Assembly (NCBI RefSeq): GCF_014642835.1
Contig: NZ_BMJA01000006.1
Span: forward strand, 230,405 to 294,404
Direction: 5' to 3'
Source of the DNA: Dyella nitratireducens
GTDB lineage: Bacteria > Pseudomonadota > Gammaproteobacteria > Xanthomonadales > Rhodanobacteraceae
Length of the DNA stretch: 64,000 bases
Of the stretch, positions 55,180 through 63,904 are shown piece by piece. Position numbers and translations under genes: made by a program. The notes under the pieces were generated by a model. That model was not told where the DNA came from and did not search any database. It was given only the letters and a program-made list of their open reading frames with translations. Numbering within the stretch: the first letter of the stretch is position 1; every line of letters begins with the position of its first letter.

Positions 55180-56004
55180 TCAGTGGAGCTGATCAAGCAC
55201 TGCGCGCGTCGCTTTCGTCCGGTTCAGCGTATAGAAATGCAGGCCCGGCGCACCGCCTTCCAGCAGGCGGCGGCACAGTTGCGCCACCACTTCCGCGCCC
55301 ATCGCACGGATGGATTCTACGTCGTCGTAATACGCCTGCATGCGCTTGGCGATCCAACGGGGAATCTCTGCACCGCAAGCATCGGAGAAACGCTTGAGCT
55401 GCGCGTAATTGGAAATGGGCATGATGCCCGGCACGATCGGTACCGACACACCCAGGCGGCGTGCGTCATCGACGAAACGGAAATACGCATCGGCATTGAA
55501 GAAGTACTGCGTGATGGCGCCGTTCGCGCCAGCGTCGATCTTCGCCTTGAAATGCTTGAGATCGGTTTGGACGTCTTCCGCCTGGGGATGCATCTCTGGG
55601 TACGCCGCCACTTCCACATGGAAATGATCGCCGCAGTGTTCGCGGATGAAGTGCACCAGTTCGGCGGCATAACGGAAATCACCTGGCGAGGCCATACCCG
55701 AGGGCAGATCGCCACGCAGCGCTACGAGGCGCCGGTAACCGGCGGCTCGATAGGCATCGAGAAGATCAGCAATTTCTTTGCGGGTGCCGCCCATGCAGGA
55801 CAGATGTGGGGCCACATCCAAACCATGCTGCTGATGCAGCCGCGCGACCGTTTCGCTGGTGTAGCTCAGAGTGGAGCCGCCGGCACCGAAGGTGACAGAG
55901 ACGTACTCGGGCTTGAGCGCTTTCAGCTCCTTGGCAGTCTTGTCGAGCTGGGCGCGCTGTTCGTCAGTCTTGGGCGGAAAGAATTCGAAGCTGATGGCCG
56001 GCAT
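55180..56004 (-). CDS. metF: 5,10-methylenetetrahydrofolate reductase
   Basis: A 274-residue FAD enzyme forming 5-methyltetrahydrofolate for methionine synthesis. ISFEFFPPKTDEQ opens the TIM barrel with the catalytic Glu, VTFGAGGST and ALRGDLP follow, and AYPEMHP and ITQYFFNAD are the folate and FAD loops. Its upstream region has an 8-base inverted repeat (56035-56067). It is divergent from the permease gene. Confidence 0.97.
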   Translation of the reverse strand: MPAISFEFFPPKTDEQRAQLDKTAKELKALKPEYVSVTFGAGGSTLSYTSETVARLHQQHGLDVAPHLSCMGGTRKEIADLLDAYRAAGYRRLVALRGDLPSGMASPGDFRYAAELVHFIREHCGDHFHVEVAAYPEMHPQAEDVQTDLKHFKAKIDAGANGAITQYFFNADAYFRFVDDARRLGVSVPIVPGIMPISNYAQLKRFSDACGAEIPRWIAKRMQAYYDDVESIRAMGAEVVAQLCRRLLEGGAPGLHFYTLNRTKATRAVLDQLH

Positions 56005-56034
56005 GGCTTGGGTCCTTGACGTCAGACCGACAGT

Positions 56035-56067
56035 ATATATCTCTTATTCGAGATGAAAAGATATATT
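56035..56067. promoter_or_regulatory. Inverted repeat upstream of metF
   Basis: ATATATCT at 56035-56042 and AGATATAT at 56060-56067, separated by 17 bases, 31-63 bases in front of the metF ATG. It could be an operator or simply an AT-rich promoter region; no match to a MetR consensus is evident. Confidence 0.35.
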
Positions 56068-56214
56068 CGCGCATAAGCACGCGCCGACTCGCCAAGGCGA
56101 GACTTTCGGTATGGGCGGCTAACCTCGGCACGGCTGACACTACACACACCGGTCTGTCATCATCGCTGGATTGTGTCGCCTCAGGCGGCCGTTCTTGGCT
56201 TCAGGGAGTACTCG

Positions 56215-57876
56215 ATGTCTTCTTCCAACGCGATCCGCCGCGATGTGGGGCCGTTTGCCCTCATGCTTACCGGCCTGGGTTCGATCATCGGCTCCGGTTG
56301 GCTGTTCGGCGCATGGAAGGCAGCCGGTCTGGCCGGTCCGGGCGCCATCTGGGCGTGGGTGCTGGGTGCGGCGATCATCATGACCATCGCGCTGACTTAC
56401 GCAGAACTGGGCGCGATGTTCCCCGAATCAGGTGGCATGGTGCGCTACGGCCATTATTCGCATGGTTCGCTGGTGGGCTTTATCGCTGCGTGGGCGAACT
56501 GGATCGCGATCGTGTCGGTGATTCCGGTGGAGGCCGAGGCCTCGGTGCAATACATGGCCTCATGGCCGTGGACGTGGGCACAGGATCTGTATCACGTCAG
56601 CAACGGGGTCGGCGAGCTGAGCCCTAACGGCCTCGCCATCGCAGCGGTGCTGGTGGTCATCTACTTCCTGCTCAACTTCTGGAGTGTGAAGTTGTTTGCG
56701 CACTCCAATACGGCGATCACCGTATTCAAGCTGGTGGTGCCGGCAGCCACTGGCCTGGCGCTGATTGCCAGTGGCTTTCACTCCGAAAATTTCTCGGTGG
56801 GCATCCATGGCGGTAGCCATGCGATCGATTTCCCCGCTGTGCTCACGGCTGTCGCGACGGCCGGCATCGTCTTCAGCTTCAATGGCTTCCAGAGCCCGGT
56901 AAATTTGGCCGGCGAAGCGCGCAATCCAGGTCGCAGCATCCCATTTGCCGTGGTGGGCTCGATCCTGCTGGCGACCGTGATCTATGTGATTCTGCAGGTC
57001 GCCTACCTCGGCGCAGTGCCGCAGGAAATGCTGGCAAAGACAGGCTGGCACGGCATCGATTTCCGTTCGCCGTTTGCGGAGCTCGCCATCATCGTCAACC
57101 TGCACTGGCTGGCGATGCTGTTGTATGTGGATGCCTTTATCAGCCCCAGCGGCACTGGCATGACCTACACCGCCACCACGGCGCGCATGATTTACGGCAT
57201 GGAACGCAACGGTACGCTGCCGAAGATTCTCGGCCAGGTGCATCCGAGATGGGGTGTACCGCGTCCGGCGATGTGGTTCAACCTGGTGGTGTCGTTCCTG
57301 TTCCTGTTCTTCTTCCGCGGCTGGGGCACGCTGGCGGCGGTGATTTCGGTGGCGACGATCATTTCCTATCTCACCGGTCCGGTAAGCGTAATGACGCTGC
57401 GCCGTACAGCGACGGAATTGCATCGCCCGTTGCGCGTGGCAGGATTGCCGGTACTCGCTGGCGTCGCCTTCATCATGGCAACCGAGCTGTTGTATTGGGC
57501 GAAGTGGCCGCTGACCGGCGAAATCATTCTGCTCATGGTGGTGGCGTTGCCGGTGTATCTCTATTACCAGGCAAAAGCTGGCTGGCATGATTTCGGCCGC
57601 CACCTGAAAGGTGCATGCTGGCTGATCGTTTATCTGCCTACCGTTGCCATGGTGTCGTGGCTGGGCAGCACGACCTTTGGTGGCCGCGGTTATCTGTCTT
57701 ACGGCATCGATCTTGCTGTCGTCGCCGTGATCGGCTTGGTGTTCTATCTGTGGGGCGTGAAGTCCGGTTGGCGCACGCCGGCAGTAGAAGCGGCGCGCGA
57801 CAGTGCGCACGCACATCCGGATCTGCCACTGGTGCCGCCGGACGAGGAAACTGCCGAAAGCATCGCACGCAGCTAA
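56215..57876 (+). CDS. APC-family amino acid permease
   Basis: A 553-residue inner-membrane transporter with about 12-14 hydrophobic segments. GLGSIIGSGWLFGAWKAAGLAGPGAIWAW (about 17-45) is the APC signature helix 1, followed by TYAELGAMFPESGGMVRYGHY. SFNGFQSPVNLAGEARNPGRSIP is the conserved helix 6-7 stretch. The length and the FESGG-type motif suggest an aspartate- or polyamine-type carrier, but the substrate is not defined. GGGAG is 7 bases before the ATG. It converges on hom. Confidence 0.9.
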   Translation: MSSSNAIRRDVGPFALMLTGLGSIIGSGWLFGAWKAAGLAGPGAIWAWVLGAAIIMTIALTYAELGAMFPESGGMVRYGHYSHGSLVGFIAAWANWIAIVSVIPVEAEASVQYMASWPWTWAQDLYHVSNGVGELSPNGLAIAAVLVVIYFLLNFWSVKLFAHSNTAITVFKLVVPAATGLALIASGFHSENFSVGIHGGSHAIDFPAVLTAVATAGIVFSFNGFQSPVNLAGEARNPGRSIPFAVVGSILLATVIYVILQVAYLGAVPQEMLAKTGWHGIDFRSPFAELAIIVNLHWLAMLLYVDAFISPSGTGMTYTATTARMIYGMERNGTLPKILGQVHPRWGVPRPAMWFNLVVSFLFLFFFRGWGTLAAVISVATIISYLTGPVSVMTLRRTATELHRPLRVAGLPVLAGVAFIMATELLYWAKWPLTGEIILLMVVALPVYLYYQAKAGWHDFGRHLKGACWLIVYLPTVAMVSWLGSTTFGGRGYLSYGIDLAVVAVIGLVFYLWGVKSGWRTPAVEAARDSAHAHPDLPLVPPDEETAESIARS

Positions 57877-57893
57877 CTAACGCGCTTTGCGCG

Positions 57894-58976
57894 TCAACCC
57901 AACGCCAGAATATCGCCGAGCAAAGCCTGGGCGGTGACTTCGGGACCGGCTCCCGGTCCTTGAATCACCAGCGGTTGTGTGTGGTAACGCGTGGTGGTCA
58001 ATGCAAACTGATTATCGGTACCGTACAAGCGCGCAGCAGGGTGCGTCAGCGGCACTTCGGTAATGCCCACGCGCGCGCGACCACGTTGATTGAGTCGAGC
58101 GAGGAAGCGCAGCACATGGCCACGCTCACGCGCGGCTTCATGCAGAGCAGCCAGCGGTTCATCCAGTTCTTCCAAACGTGCAAGGAATGTCTCGGTGGAA
58201 ATATCGCGCAGACTTTCCGGCACCAAGCTTTCCACGATGACTTCGTCGCTGCCCAATGCGAAGCCGGCGTTACGCGCGAGGATCAGCAACTTGCGCGCCA
58301 CGTCTTCACCGGACAGGTCTGCGCGAGGATCCGGCTCCGTGTAGCCCAGCTTGCGCGCCTCACCCAGCAGCTCGGAAAACGGGCGGCTACCGTCGTACGT
58401 ATTGAACAGGTAGGAAAGCGAACCGGAGAACACGCCTTCCAATGTGAGCAGGCTATCGCCGCAATCGCATAGGCGACGCAGTGTAGAAAGCACTGGCAAG
58501 CCTGCACCGACGGTTGCGGAATCGCCATAACGCCCGCCCGCAGCACGCGCGGCCTGCAGCGCACGCCAGCCTGAAAGATGTCCACCGGCCAGCGATTTAT
58601 TAGCCGTGACGACGTGATAGCCGCGAGCGAGCCAATCGGCGTGACGCGATGCCAAATCACCAGAGGCGGTGGCATCGACGATCACTTTCAGCGTCGCATG
58701 ATGTTCGTCCAGCGCCGACAGTAGTGCCGCATCGTCACGTGGTGCACCTTCGCGCTTCAACCGCTCGCGCAAATCGCGTGCGGCAAGTTGCGCCGCCTCG
58801 ATCTGTTGCTTGCGTGAGTTGGCCGCACCGACCAGATGCAGCCGTTTTGCTACGGGCGTGCATAGCAGTTTGAGAAATGCACCGCCCACCACGCCGGTGC
58901 CGAGCAGTACCAGCGCGGCCTCCTGTGCAACGGGTGCTGTCTTGGGAACAGGGGCTTCGGCCAGTACCGCACTCAT
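57894..58976 (-). CDS. hom: Homoserine dehydrogenase
   Basis: A 360-residue NAD(P)-dependent enzyme reducing aspartate semialdehyde to homoserine. LVLLGTGVVGGAFLKLL (about 22-38) binds the cofactor, DATASGDLASRHADWLARGYHVVTANKSLAG carries the conserved Lys, and EGVFSGSLSYLFNTYDG with DPRADLSGEDVARKLLILARNAG is the substrate region. No ACT domain, so it is likely not threonine-inhibited; it resembles the HSD half of ThrA. The ATG overlaps the metB stop, making it the last gene of the metX-metB-hom operon. Confidence 0.95.
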   Translation of the reverse strand: MSAVLAEAPVPKTAPVAQEAALVLLGTGVVGGAFLKLLCTPVAKRLHLVGAANSRKQQIEAAQLAARDLRERLKREGAPRDDAALLSALDEHHATLKVIVDATASGDLASRHADWLARGYHVVTANKSLAGGHLSGWRALQAARAAGGRYGDSATVGAGLPVLSTLRRLCDCGDSLLTLEGVFSGSLSYLFNTYDGSRPFSELLGEARKLGYTEPDPRADLSGEDVARKLLILARNAGFALGSDEVIVESLVPESLRDISTETFLARLEELDEPLAALHEAARERGHVLRFLARLNQRGRARVGITEVPLTHPAARLYGTDNQFALTTTRYHTQPLVIQGPGAGPEVTAQALLGDILALG

Positions 58977-60181
58977 GCAAGTACCCGTCGTTTCGAGGCG
59001 TTCTCGTTGACCGCTTGCGCACGCTGTAGGCCGGCTTCAAGGTCGCGCAGCAGGTCATCGCTATCTTCGATACCGATCGACAAGCGCAGCAGCGTATCGG
59101 CAATGCCGGCGGCGCGGCGTGCTTCCGGTGCCATCGCGGCATGCGTCATCGAGGCGGGATGCGCGACCAGGCTTTCTACGCCGCCAAGTGATTCGGCCAG
59201 CGAGAAGTAATGAAGGCCATCCACGAAAGCCTCGATCTGCGGCACGTCACCATTAAGCTCGAAACTCAACATGCCGCCGAAGCCTTGCTGCTGACGTGCA
59301 GCCAGTGCATGTCCCGCATGATGCTCCAGGCCGGGGTAATACACTTTACGCACGGCATCGTGCTGATCGAGATACGTGGCGATGCGCTCTGCATTTTCCT
59401 GATGTTGCCGCAGACGCACGCCGAGCGTGCGCAGACCGCGCAACGTGAGGAAGCTGTCGAAAGGCGCACCGGTAAGGCCATTGCAATTGCCCCACCATTT
59501 CAGCTGTTCTGCCACGGCAGCATCACGTGCCACCACGGCGCCGCCAACGACGTCACTGTGACCGTTGATGTACTTGGTGGTGGAATGCACGACCACATCC
59601 GCACCCAACGTAAGTGGTTGCTGCAGCGCAGGTGAGAGGAAGGTGTTGTCCACCACCACCAAGGCACCCACGGCATGCGCAGCTTGTGCGACATGGCGAA
59701 CATCAGTAATGCGCAGCAGCGGATTCGATGGTGTTTCCACCCACACTAGAGCTGGCTTCAGTGCCAAGCCCTCAGCAAGTGCATGGTTGTCGGTGAGGTC
59801 GATGAAGCGAACGTTGAAGCGCCCTTTCTTCGCCCAGGCATCGAGCAGGCGCCAAGTGCCGCCATAGCAATCATGCGCTGCTAACACCGTGGCACCGGCG
59901 GGAACCAGTTCCAATGCGAGCGCAACGGCAGCCATGCCACTTGCTGTGATCACCGCCCCGGCACCTTGCTCGAGTTCGGCCAGGGCGTTACCGAGCAAAT
60001 CGCGCGTGGGGTTGCCGCTGCGCGAATAGTCATAGGCACGCTTGCCACCCAGACCGGTGAAGCTGTAGTTGGTCGAGAGGTGTAGCGCCGGCACGACGGC
60101 GCCGTGCTGCGTGTCCGATTCAATGCCTGCCCGCACGGCACGAGTGCTGGAGGCGGCGTCCTTAGCGATATCAGCACACAT
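58973..60181 (-). CDS. metB: Cystathionine gamma-synthase / O-succinylhomoserine sulfhydrylase type
   Basis: A 402-residue Cys/Met-metabolism PLP enzyme. YDYSRSGNPTRDLL (about 48-61) and ASGMAAVALAL are family landmarks; HSTTKYINGHSDVVGG holds the PLP lysine. SLGGVESLVAHPASMTHA is present as in cystathionine gamma-synthases. It takes the acylated homoserine from the MetX-like enzyme three bases upstream. Beta-lyase and direct sulfhydrylase activities cannot be excluded by sequence. Confidence 0.92.
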   Translation of the reverse strand: MCADIAKDAASSTRAVRAGIESDTQHGAVVPALHLSTNYSFTGLGGKRAYDYSRSGNPTRDLLGNALAELEQGAGAVITASGMAAVALALELVPAGATVLAAHDCYGGTWRLLDAWAKKGRFNVRFIDLTDNHALAEGLALKPALVWVETPSNPLLRITDVRHVAQAAHAVGALVVVDNTFLSPALQQPLTLGADVVVHSTTKYINGHSDVVGGAVVARDAAVAEQLKWWGNCNGLTGAPFDSFLTLRGLRTLGVRLRQHQENAERIATYLDQHDAVRKVYYPGLEHHAGHALAARQQQGFGGMLSFELNGDVPQIEAFVDGLHYFSLAESLGGVESLVAHPASMTHAAMAPEARRAAGIADTLLRLSIGIEDSDDLLRDLEAGLQRAQAVNENASKRRVLA

Positions 60182-60184
60182 GGC

Positions 60185-61222
60185 TCAAGCTCCACGACGA
60201 CAAGAAATGGCCTGGCGCAGCAGCGGCGCCAGTTTGTTGGTTTCTTTCAGGAAGGCATCGTGGCCATAGGGTGAATCGACCACCTCCAGCGTGGCCGAAC
60301 CACGCAGGCGACGCTGCAATTCGCACAGATCAGCCAGCGGCACGAGGCGGTCGGAAGGGAAGCCGATCAGCGCCGCCGGGATGTTGACCGATTCCGGCGC
60401 GACGTCATGCAGATCGATGGATTCGGATAGCGCAAGAAAGCGTTCCAGATCGAAGCGTTGGACGAAGCTGCGGCCGGCGTGTTCCAGGTAATCCTCGACC
60501 GGGAAATGAAAGCGGCCTTCGCGATAGTCCGGCGTACTGTCAAAGCGGCGCGCGAATTCTTCGCTGCCACGATAGGTGGTCATGGCCAACTGACGCGCCA
60601 GGGAAAGCGCTTCGCTGATCTGGCCCGAGGCCTGGCCCAGACGCAGGATCTGGCGCTGGATCGCACGCTGCGCGGTAGCCATTGGATGAGCGCGATGGGC
60701 TCCGGCAAGCAGGACCAGCTTCTCCAGTTTGTCCGGATGACGTGCGGCAAATGCGAGGGCGGTCATCGCTCCGTAGGAAGATCCGACGAAAGCGGCAACG
60801 CGGCCGATACCGAGCGCATCCACCAGTCCTGCCAGTGCATCGGCCTGATCCTCACTGGAGATGGCACGTGGGTTGTTCCCGAAATCAGCCGGCGTGAGCC
60901 AGTCGATGCTGAGCACGCGGCAATGCGCCAAGTCGATGGCTTGGCCATGTCCCACCAACTCGGACCACCAGCCAGCCTTGCCCTGTTCGGCGCCGGCTAC
61001 ATAGCGATCCGCAGAGATACCGCCCTGCACGATGATCGTGGGCGCATCCGATGCGCCCGTCCACTGATAACGCACGTCCACCTGGCTGGTGCCATGGCCG
61101 TACTTCGGCTGCAAGGTCAGGCGGCGGGAGCTGCGCTGCTCGGTAAGCGTGCTACGCGAATGCAGAGGCACGACCACGGCAGTGGGGCGATCTTCGAGGG
61201 AGGAGTTGGCAAGGTGAGGCAT
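60185..61222 (-). CDS. metX: MetX-like homoserine (or serine) O-acyltransferase
   Basis: A 345-residue alpha/beta-hydrolase acyltransferase that activates homoserine for methionine synthesis. The nucleophile elbow is GSSYGAM with S149; the Asp is in FPSDRLVPL and the His in SPYGHDAFL. IIVQGGISADRYVAG and WWSELVGHGQAID match the family's N-terminal half. The elbow differs from the GGSMGG of classical acetyltransferases. Members of this fold in Xanthomonadales use succinyl-CoA, and some act on serine instead of homoserine, so the acyl donor and acceptor are open. GGAGA before the ATG at 61222 is part of a hairpin, and a SAM-I riboswitch lies upstream. Confidence 0.9.
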   Translation of the reverse strand: MPHLANSSLEDRPTAVVVPLHSRSTLTEQRSSRRLTLQPKYGHGTSQVDVRYQWTGASDAPTIIVQGGISADRYVAGAEQGKAGWWSELVGHGQAIDLAHCRVLSIDWLTPADFGNNPRAISSEDQADALAGLVDALGIGRVAAFVGSSYGAMTALAFAARHPDKLEKLVLLAGAHRAHPMATAQRAIQRQILRLGQASGQISEALSLARQLAMTTYRGSEEFARRFDSTPDYREGRFHFPVEDYLEHAGRSFVQRFDLERFLALSESIDLHDVAPESVNIPAALIGFPSDRLVPLADLCELQRRLRGSATLEVVDSPYGHDAFLKETNKLAPLLRQAISCRRGA

Positions 61223-61226
61223 TTCA

Positions 61227-61256
61227 GTTCTCCGTTTGCATCGCCCTGCGGAGAAC
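61227..61256 (-). promoter_or_regulatory. Shine-Dalgarno-sequestering hairpin of metX
   Basis: Leftward reading: GTTCTCCG (61256-61249) pairs perfectly with CGGAGAAC (61234-61227), which contains the metX ribosome site. The loop is 14 bases. A second hairpin GTCGTC..GACGAC (61305-61269) with an inner CCATG/CATGG stem lies between it and the aptamer. This layout fits translational rather than transcriptional control. Confidence 0.8.
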
Positions 61257-61304
61257 CTACGAGGAGTTGTCGTCGAATACTCCATGCATGACATGGATTG
61301 ACGA

Positions 61305-61421
61305 CACCCCATCTCTCGGTCGGCGCTTACGCGCCCCGCAGGAGTTAGCACCGTTGCAGGTTTGATCCTGCAGGTTGCCCCGGCTTCAAAGGGCCTGTCC
61401 CTCAGCCGGTCTCGATGAGTG
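61305..61421 (-). ncRNA. SAM-I (S-box) riboswitch controlling metX-metB-hom
   Basis: The conserved S-box blocks are in order on the leftward strand: CTCATCGAGA (P1), GGCTGAGGGAC, GGCCCTTTGAAGCC, GGCAACC, a variable CTGCAGG..CCTGCA stem, GGTGCTAACTCC, and GAGAGATG closing P1. S-adenosylmethionine binding is expected to lower expression. It begins at the predicted transcription start of the promoter at 61428-61456. To my knowledge a SAM-I riboswitch acting on translation has been described for Xanthomonas met genes, so this is a related case. Confidence 0.96.
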
Positions 61422-61427
61422 GAATCG

Positions 61428-61456
61428 ACTATACAGACGGCCTTTTTTACCGTCAA
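61428..61456 (-). promoter_or_regulatory. Sigma70 promoter of the met operon
   Basis: TTGACG (61456-61451) and TATAGT (61433-61428) separated by 17 bases. Initiation about 7 bases downstream falls at the first bases of the riboswitch. Confidence 0.85.
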
Positions 61457-61459
61457 TGG

Positions 61460-61479
61460 ACGTTTAGACGTCTAAACGT
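61460..61479. promoter_or_regulatory. 20-bp perfect palindrome upstream of the met promoter
   Basis: ACGTTTAGACGTCTAAACGT, ending four bases before the -35 box of the met promoter and about 147 bases before the cysK start. Its centre AGACGTCT (61466-61473) equals the E. coli MetJ box, but a single 20-bp dyad is more like the site of an ArsR-type SahR/SamR regulator, the type reported for methionine genes in Xanthomonadales. Confidence 0.75.
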
Positions 61480-61625
61480 AAAAACACCTCAAAATTACTG
61501 CCGATTTTTGCCATATGGGAAAAGACCATATGCAAGGCTGATCGCCCCAGGCCGGGGCGGTGGCAGGCTGCCCGAGTCGAGGTATCCTCACGCTTGTTTC
61601 ATTGACGGTGATCACACTTCACGCC

Positions 61626-62642
61626 ATGAGCATCAAGCCTGATCTCTCCTCGGCCGTCGGCCATACCCCTCTGCTGCGCCTTCGCCGCGCCTCGGAGCTG
61701 ACCGGCTGCGAGGTGTTGGGCAAAGCCGAATTCCTCAATCCAGGCGGGTCGATCAAGGACCGCACGGCTCTGGGGCTGATTCTGGATGCAGAACGCCAGG
61801 GTCTGCTGCGCCCCGGCGGCACGATCGTAGAGGGCACGGCAGGGAATACGGGGATCGGGATGGCCCTGATCGGGGCAAGCCGCGGCTACCGGTCGGTGAT
61901 CTTCATGCCGGATACACAGAGCCGCGAGAAGATCGATGCTTTGCGCGTAGCAGGCGCCGAAGTGCGGCTGGTGCCGGCGGCGCCGTTCAAAGATCCCAAG
62001 CACTACGTACATATCGCCCGCGCCTATTGCGAGGGCTTGAACCAGCAGGCGCCCGGCTGCGCCTGGTTTGGCAATCAGTTCGACAACACCGCCAATCGGG
62101 ATTGGCACGAGGCGACCACGGCAGTGGAAATCTGGGAGCAAACAGCAGGCGGGGTCGACGGGTTTGTTTGCTCGGCCGGCACAGGCGGCACCCTGGCCGG
62201 TGTTGGTAAGGCACTGAAAGCGCGCAAGCCTGGAGTGAAGATCGCACTTTCCGACCCTACCGGCTCGGCGCTGGCCAACTACATCAATCGTGGTGAGCTG
62301 GTCGCGGAAGGTACATCCATCAGCGAAGGCATTGGTTCCAGCCGCATTACCGCGAATTTCCAGGACGCGCCGATCGACCTGGCCTGGTCGATTTCGGACC
62401 AGGAATCCGTGCCGCTATTGCACCAGTTATTACACGATGAGGGGTGGTGCATTGGCGGCTCCAGCGGTGTGAATTTGGCTGGCGCGATTCGACTGGCGAA
62501 GGCACTAGGGCCGGGGCACACCGTTGTTACGATATTGGCCGATGCAGGCACGCGGTATCAGGCCAAACTATTCAATCCACCGTTTCTGCGGGACAAGAAC
62601 ATCCCGGTACCGGATTGGCTGGCGCAATCGTTCGGCAGCTGA
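61626..62642 (+). CDS. cysK: Cysteine synthase (O-acylserine sulfhydrylase)
   Basis: A 338-residue fold-type II PLP enzyme making cysteine from an activated serine and sulfide. NPGGSIKDRTA has the Schiff-base lysine (about 42), EGTAGNTGIGMAL is the substrate loop, and GIGSSRITANFQDAPID and GGSSGVNLAGAIRL complete the site. No CBS domains. It is divergent from metX, with the palindrome and a second inverted repeat CATATGG/CCATATG (61512-61532) in the gap. If the neighbouring MetX-like enzyme makes O-succinylserine, this would be the partner sulfhydrylase. O-acetylserine is the default assumption. Confidence 0.92.
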   Translation: MSIKPDLSSAVGHTPLLRLRRASELTGCEVLGKAEFLNPGGSIKDRTALGLILDAERQGLLRPGGTIVEGTAGNTGIGMALIGASRGYRSVIFMPDTQSREKIDALRVAGAEVRLVPAAPFKDPKHYVHIARAYCEGLNQQAPGCAWFGNQFDNTANRDWHEATTAVEIWEQTAGGVDGFVCSAGTGGTLAGVGKALKARKPGVKIALSDPTGSALANYINRGELVAEGTSISEGIGSSRITANFQDAPIDLAWSISDQESVPLLHQLLHDEGWCIGGSSGVNLAGAIRLAKALGPGHTVVTILADAGTRYQAKLFNPPFLRDKNIPVPDWLAQSFGS

Positions 62643-62694
62643 CGCGGCTATCCGTCCCAAATCACGGTATAGCCATTAGGACATCAAATACACG

Positions 62695-63567
62695 ATGAGC
62701 TCGGGAGCTTTCGAAAGGATCACTATCGTCTCCGTCAGCGGCCTCTCCGACGCGAGCGGCGCAGCACTTTCCCTCACCTGGTGCCAGCAGCAAATGCCAG
62801 GCGCGCGCGCATTGCTGTGCAGCCCGCAGGCGCCAAGGAATCTTCCAGCCTCCGTTGATTGGCAGGCGATTCAGGCGATGAACTATCACGAGTACAGCTG
62901 GTTCATGCTGTTCGCGCTGTGGCGTGTAGTGAAGACAGAATTTGCGTTGATCGTGCAGGACGATGGTTGGGTGCTCAGTACCGAAAACTGGCGCGATGAG
63001 TTTCTTGATTACGATTACATTGGCGCGCCTATCCATTTGGCATATGTCCAGACGCCTGATGACTCGCGCTGGGTGCGGGGATTCCAGTGGTGCAATGATT
63101 TTGACCGCCCAGGCTATACGATCACGCCTGTGCTCAATGGTGGCTTCAGTTTGAGAAGCTACCGGCTGATGCGTGCCTTGGCGGAGCATCTGGATATACG
63201 GGTATCTATTCCTCCACCAGATCTGGTGGAAGGTGATCCCTTGCGGATGTATTGGCACAACGACGTTTTGCTTGAGGACGTGCAGCTGTCGGGCGTACTC
63301 CGTTCGGCGCTTGAAATGAAGGGATTACGCTTCGCTCCATTGCATATCGCTGGCAGGTTCGCCATCGAACACGCTGGAGCTGTGCATCATGGGATGGATG
63401 CGCTGAGTATCTTTGGTCATCACTCGAAGTTGCGACGTCTGGCTAGCATCGAACCTCCCACCATTAGCTACACGATTTCGCGTGCAAAGGCTAGCGAACT
63501 GTATGGCGAACTAGATTTGGTGAAGATGTTTGTGCGTCGAGGCTATCGGGTGGAGTTTGCTGATTGA
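62695..63567 (+). CDS. DUF5672-family protein
   Basis: A 290-residue protein of the DUF5672 family, seen in glycosyltransferase-like contexts; function not proven. The family core is HEYSWFMLFALWRVVKTEFALIVQDDGWVL (about 64-93, with a QDD acidic motif like a metal-binding DxD), EFLDYDYIGAPI (102-113) and LNGGFSLRSYRLM. No signal peptide or membrane segment. It lies between cysK and the rRNA operon end, 53 bases after cysK on the same strand. No LPS or exopolysaccharide gene is nearby. Confidence 0.82.
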   Translation: MSSGAFERITIVSVSGLSDASGAALSLTWCQQQMPGARALLCSPQAPRNLPASVDWQAIQAMNYHEYSWFMLFALWRVVKTEFALIVQDDGWVLSTENWRDEFLDYDYIGAPIHLAYVQTPDDSRWVRGFQWCNDFDRPGYTITPVLNGGFSLRSYRLMRALAEHLDIRVSIPPPDLVEGDPLRMYWHNDVLLEDVQLSGVLRSALEMKGLRFAPLHIAGRFAIEHAGAVHHGMDALSIFGHHSKLRRLASIEPPTISYTISRAKASELYGELDLVKMFVRRGYRVEFAD

Positions 63568-63904
63568 GAGAAACGCAAATTCGCTGTGTGCAAGTTGCCG
63601 GTAACTAATGCGAGCGTTGCTACACATGCCGTGCATGTAAGCCTGCGTGAGCGGCAATGTTGGAATTCGGCTACAGCTAGTCACCGACCGACGTGCGTTA
63701 GCAGCAATAGGTCTCTCACACAGTCCCCGCAGGGGGCCTACGCTGCGCTATTGAGCGCCGAACATCGACTGTCTTCGCTTAGGCACCAGTTATGTTCTTG
63801 CGAAGTCCGTGAATTCGCGTCTAGCACGGTTGGTCTCGTGCTCACTCTCGCGTCCGGTCTGTCTCAAGTCGTTGCAGCAACAACCGGTCGTGACGCCCTA
63901 AAGC
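63568..63904. other. 337-bp stretch without a supported gene
   Basis: A 118-codon rightward frame is open (63586-63942) but runs into the rRNA terminator and has a composition unlike its neighbours, so I do not call it. No repeat or palindrome of note apart from the terminator at its right end. Confidence 0.55.
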
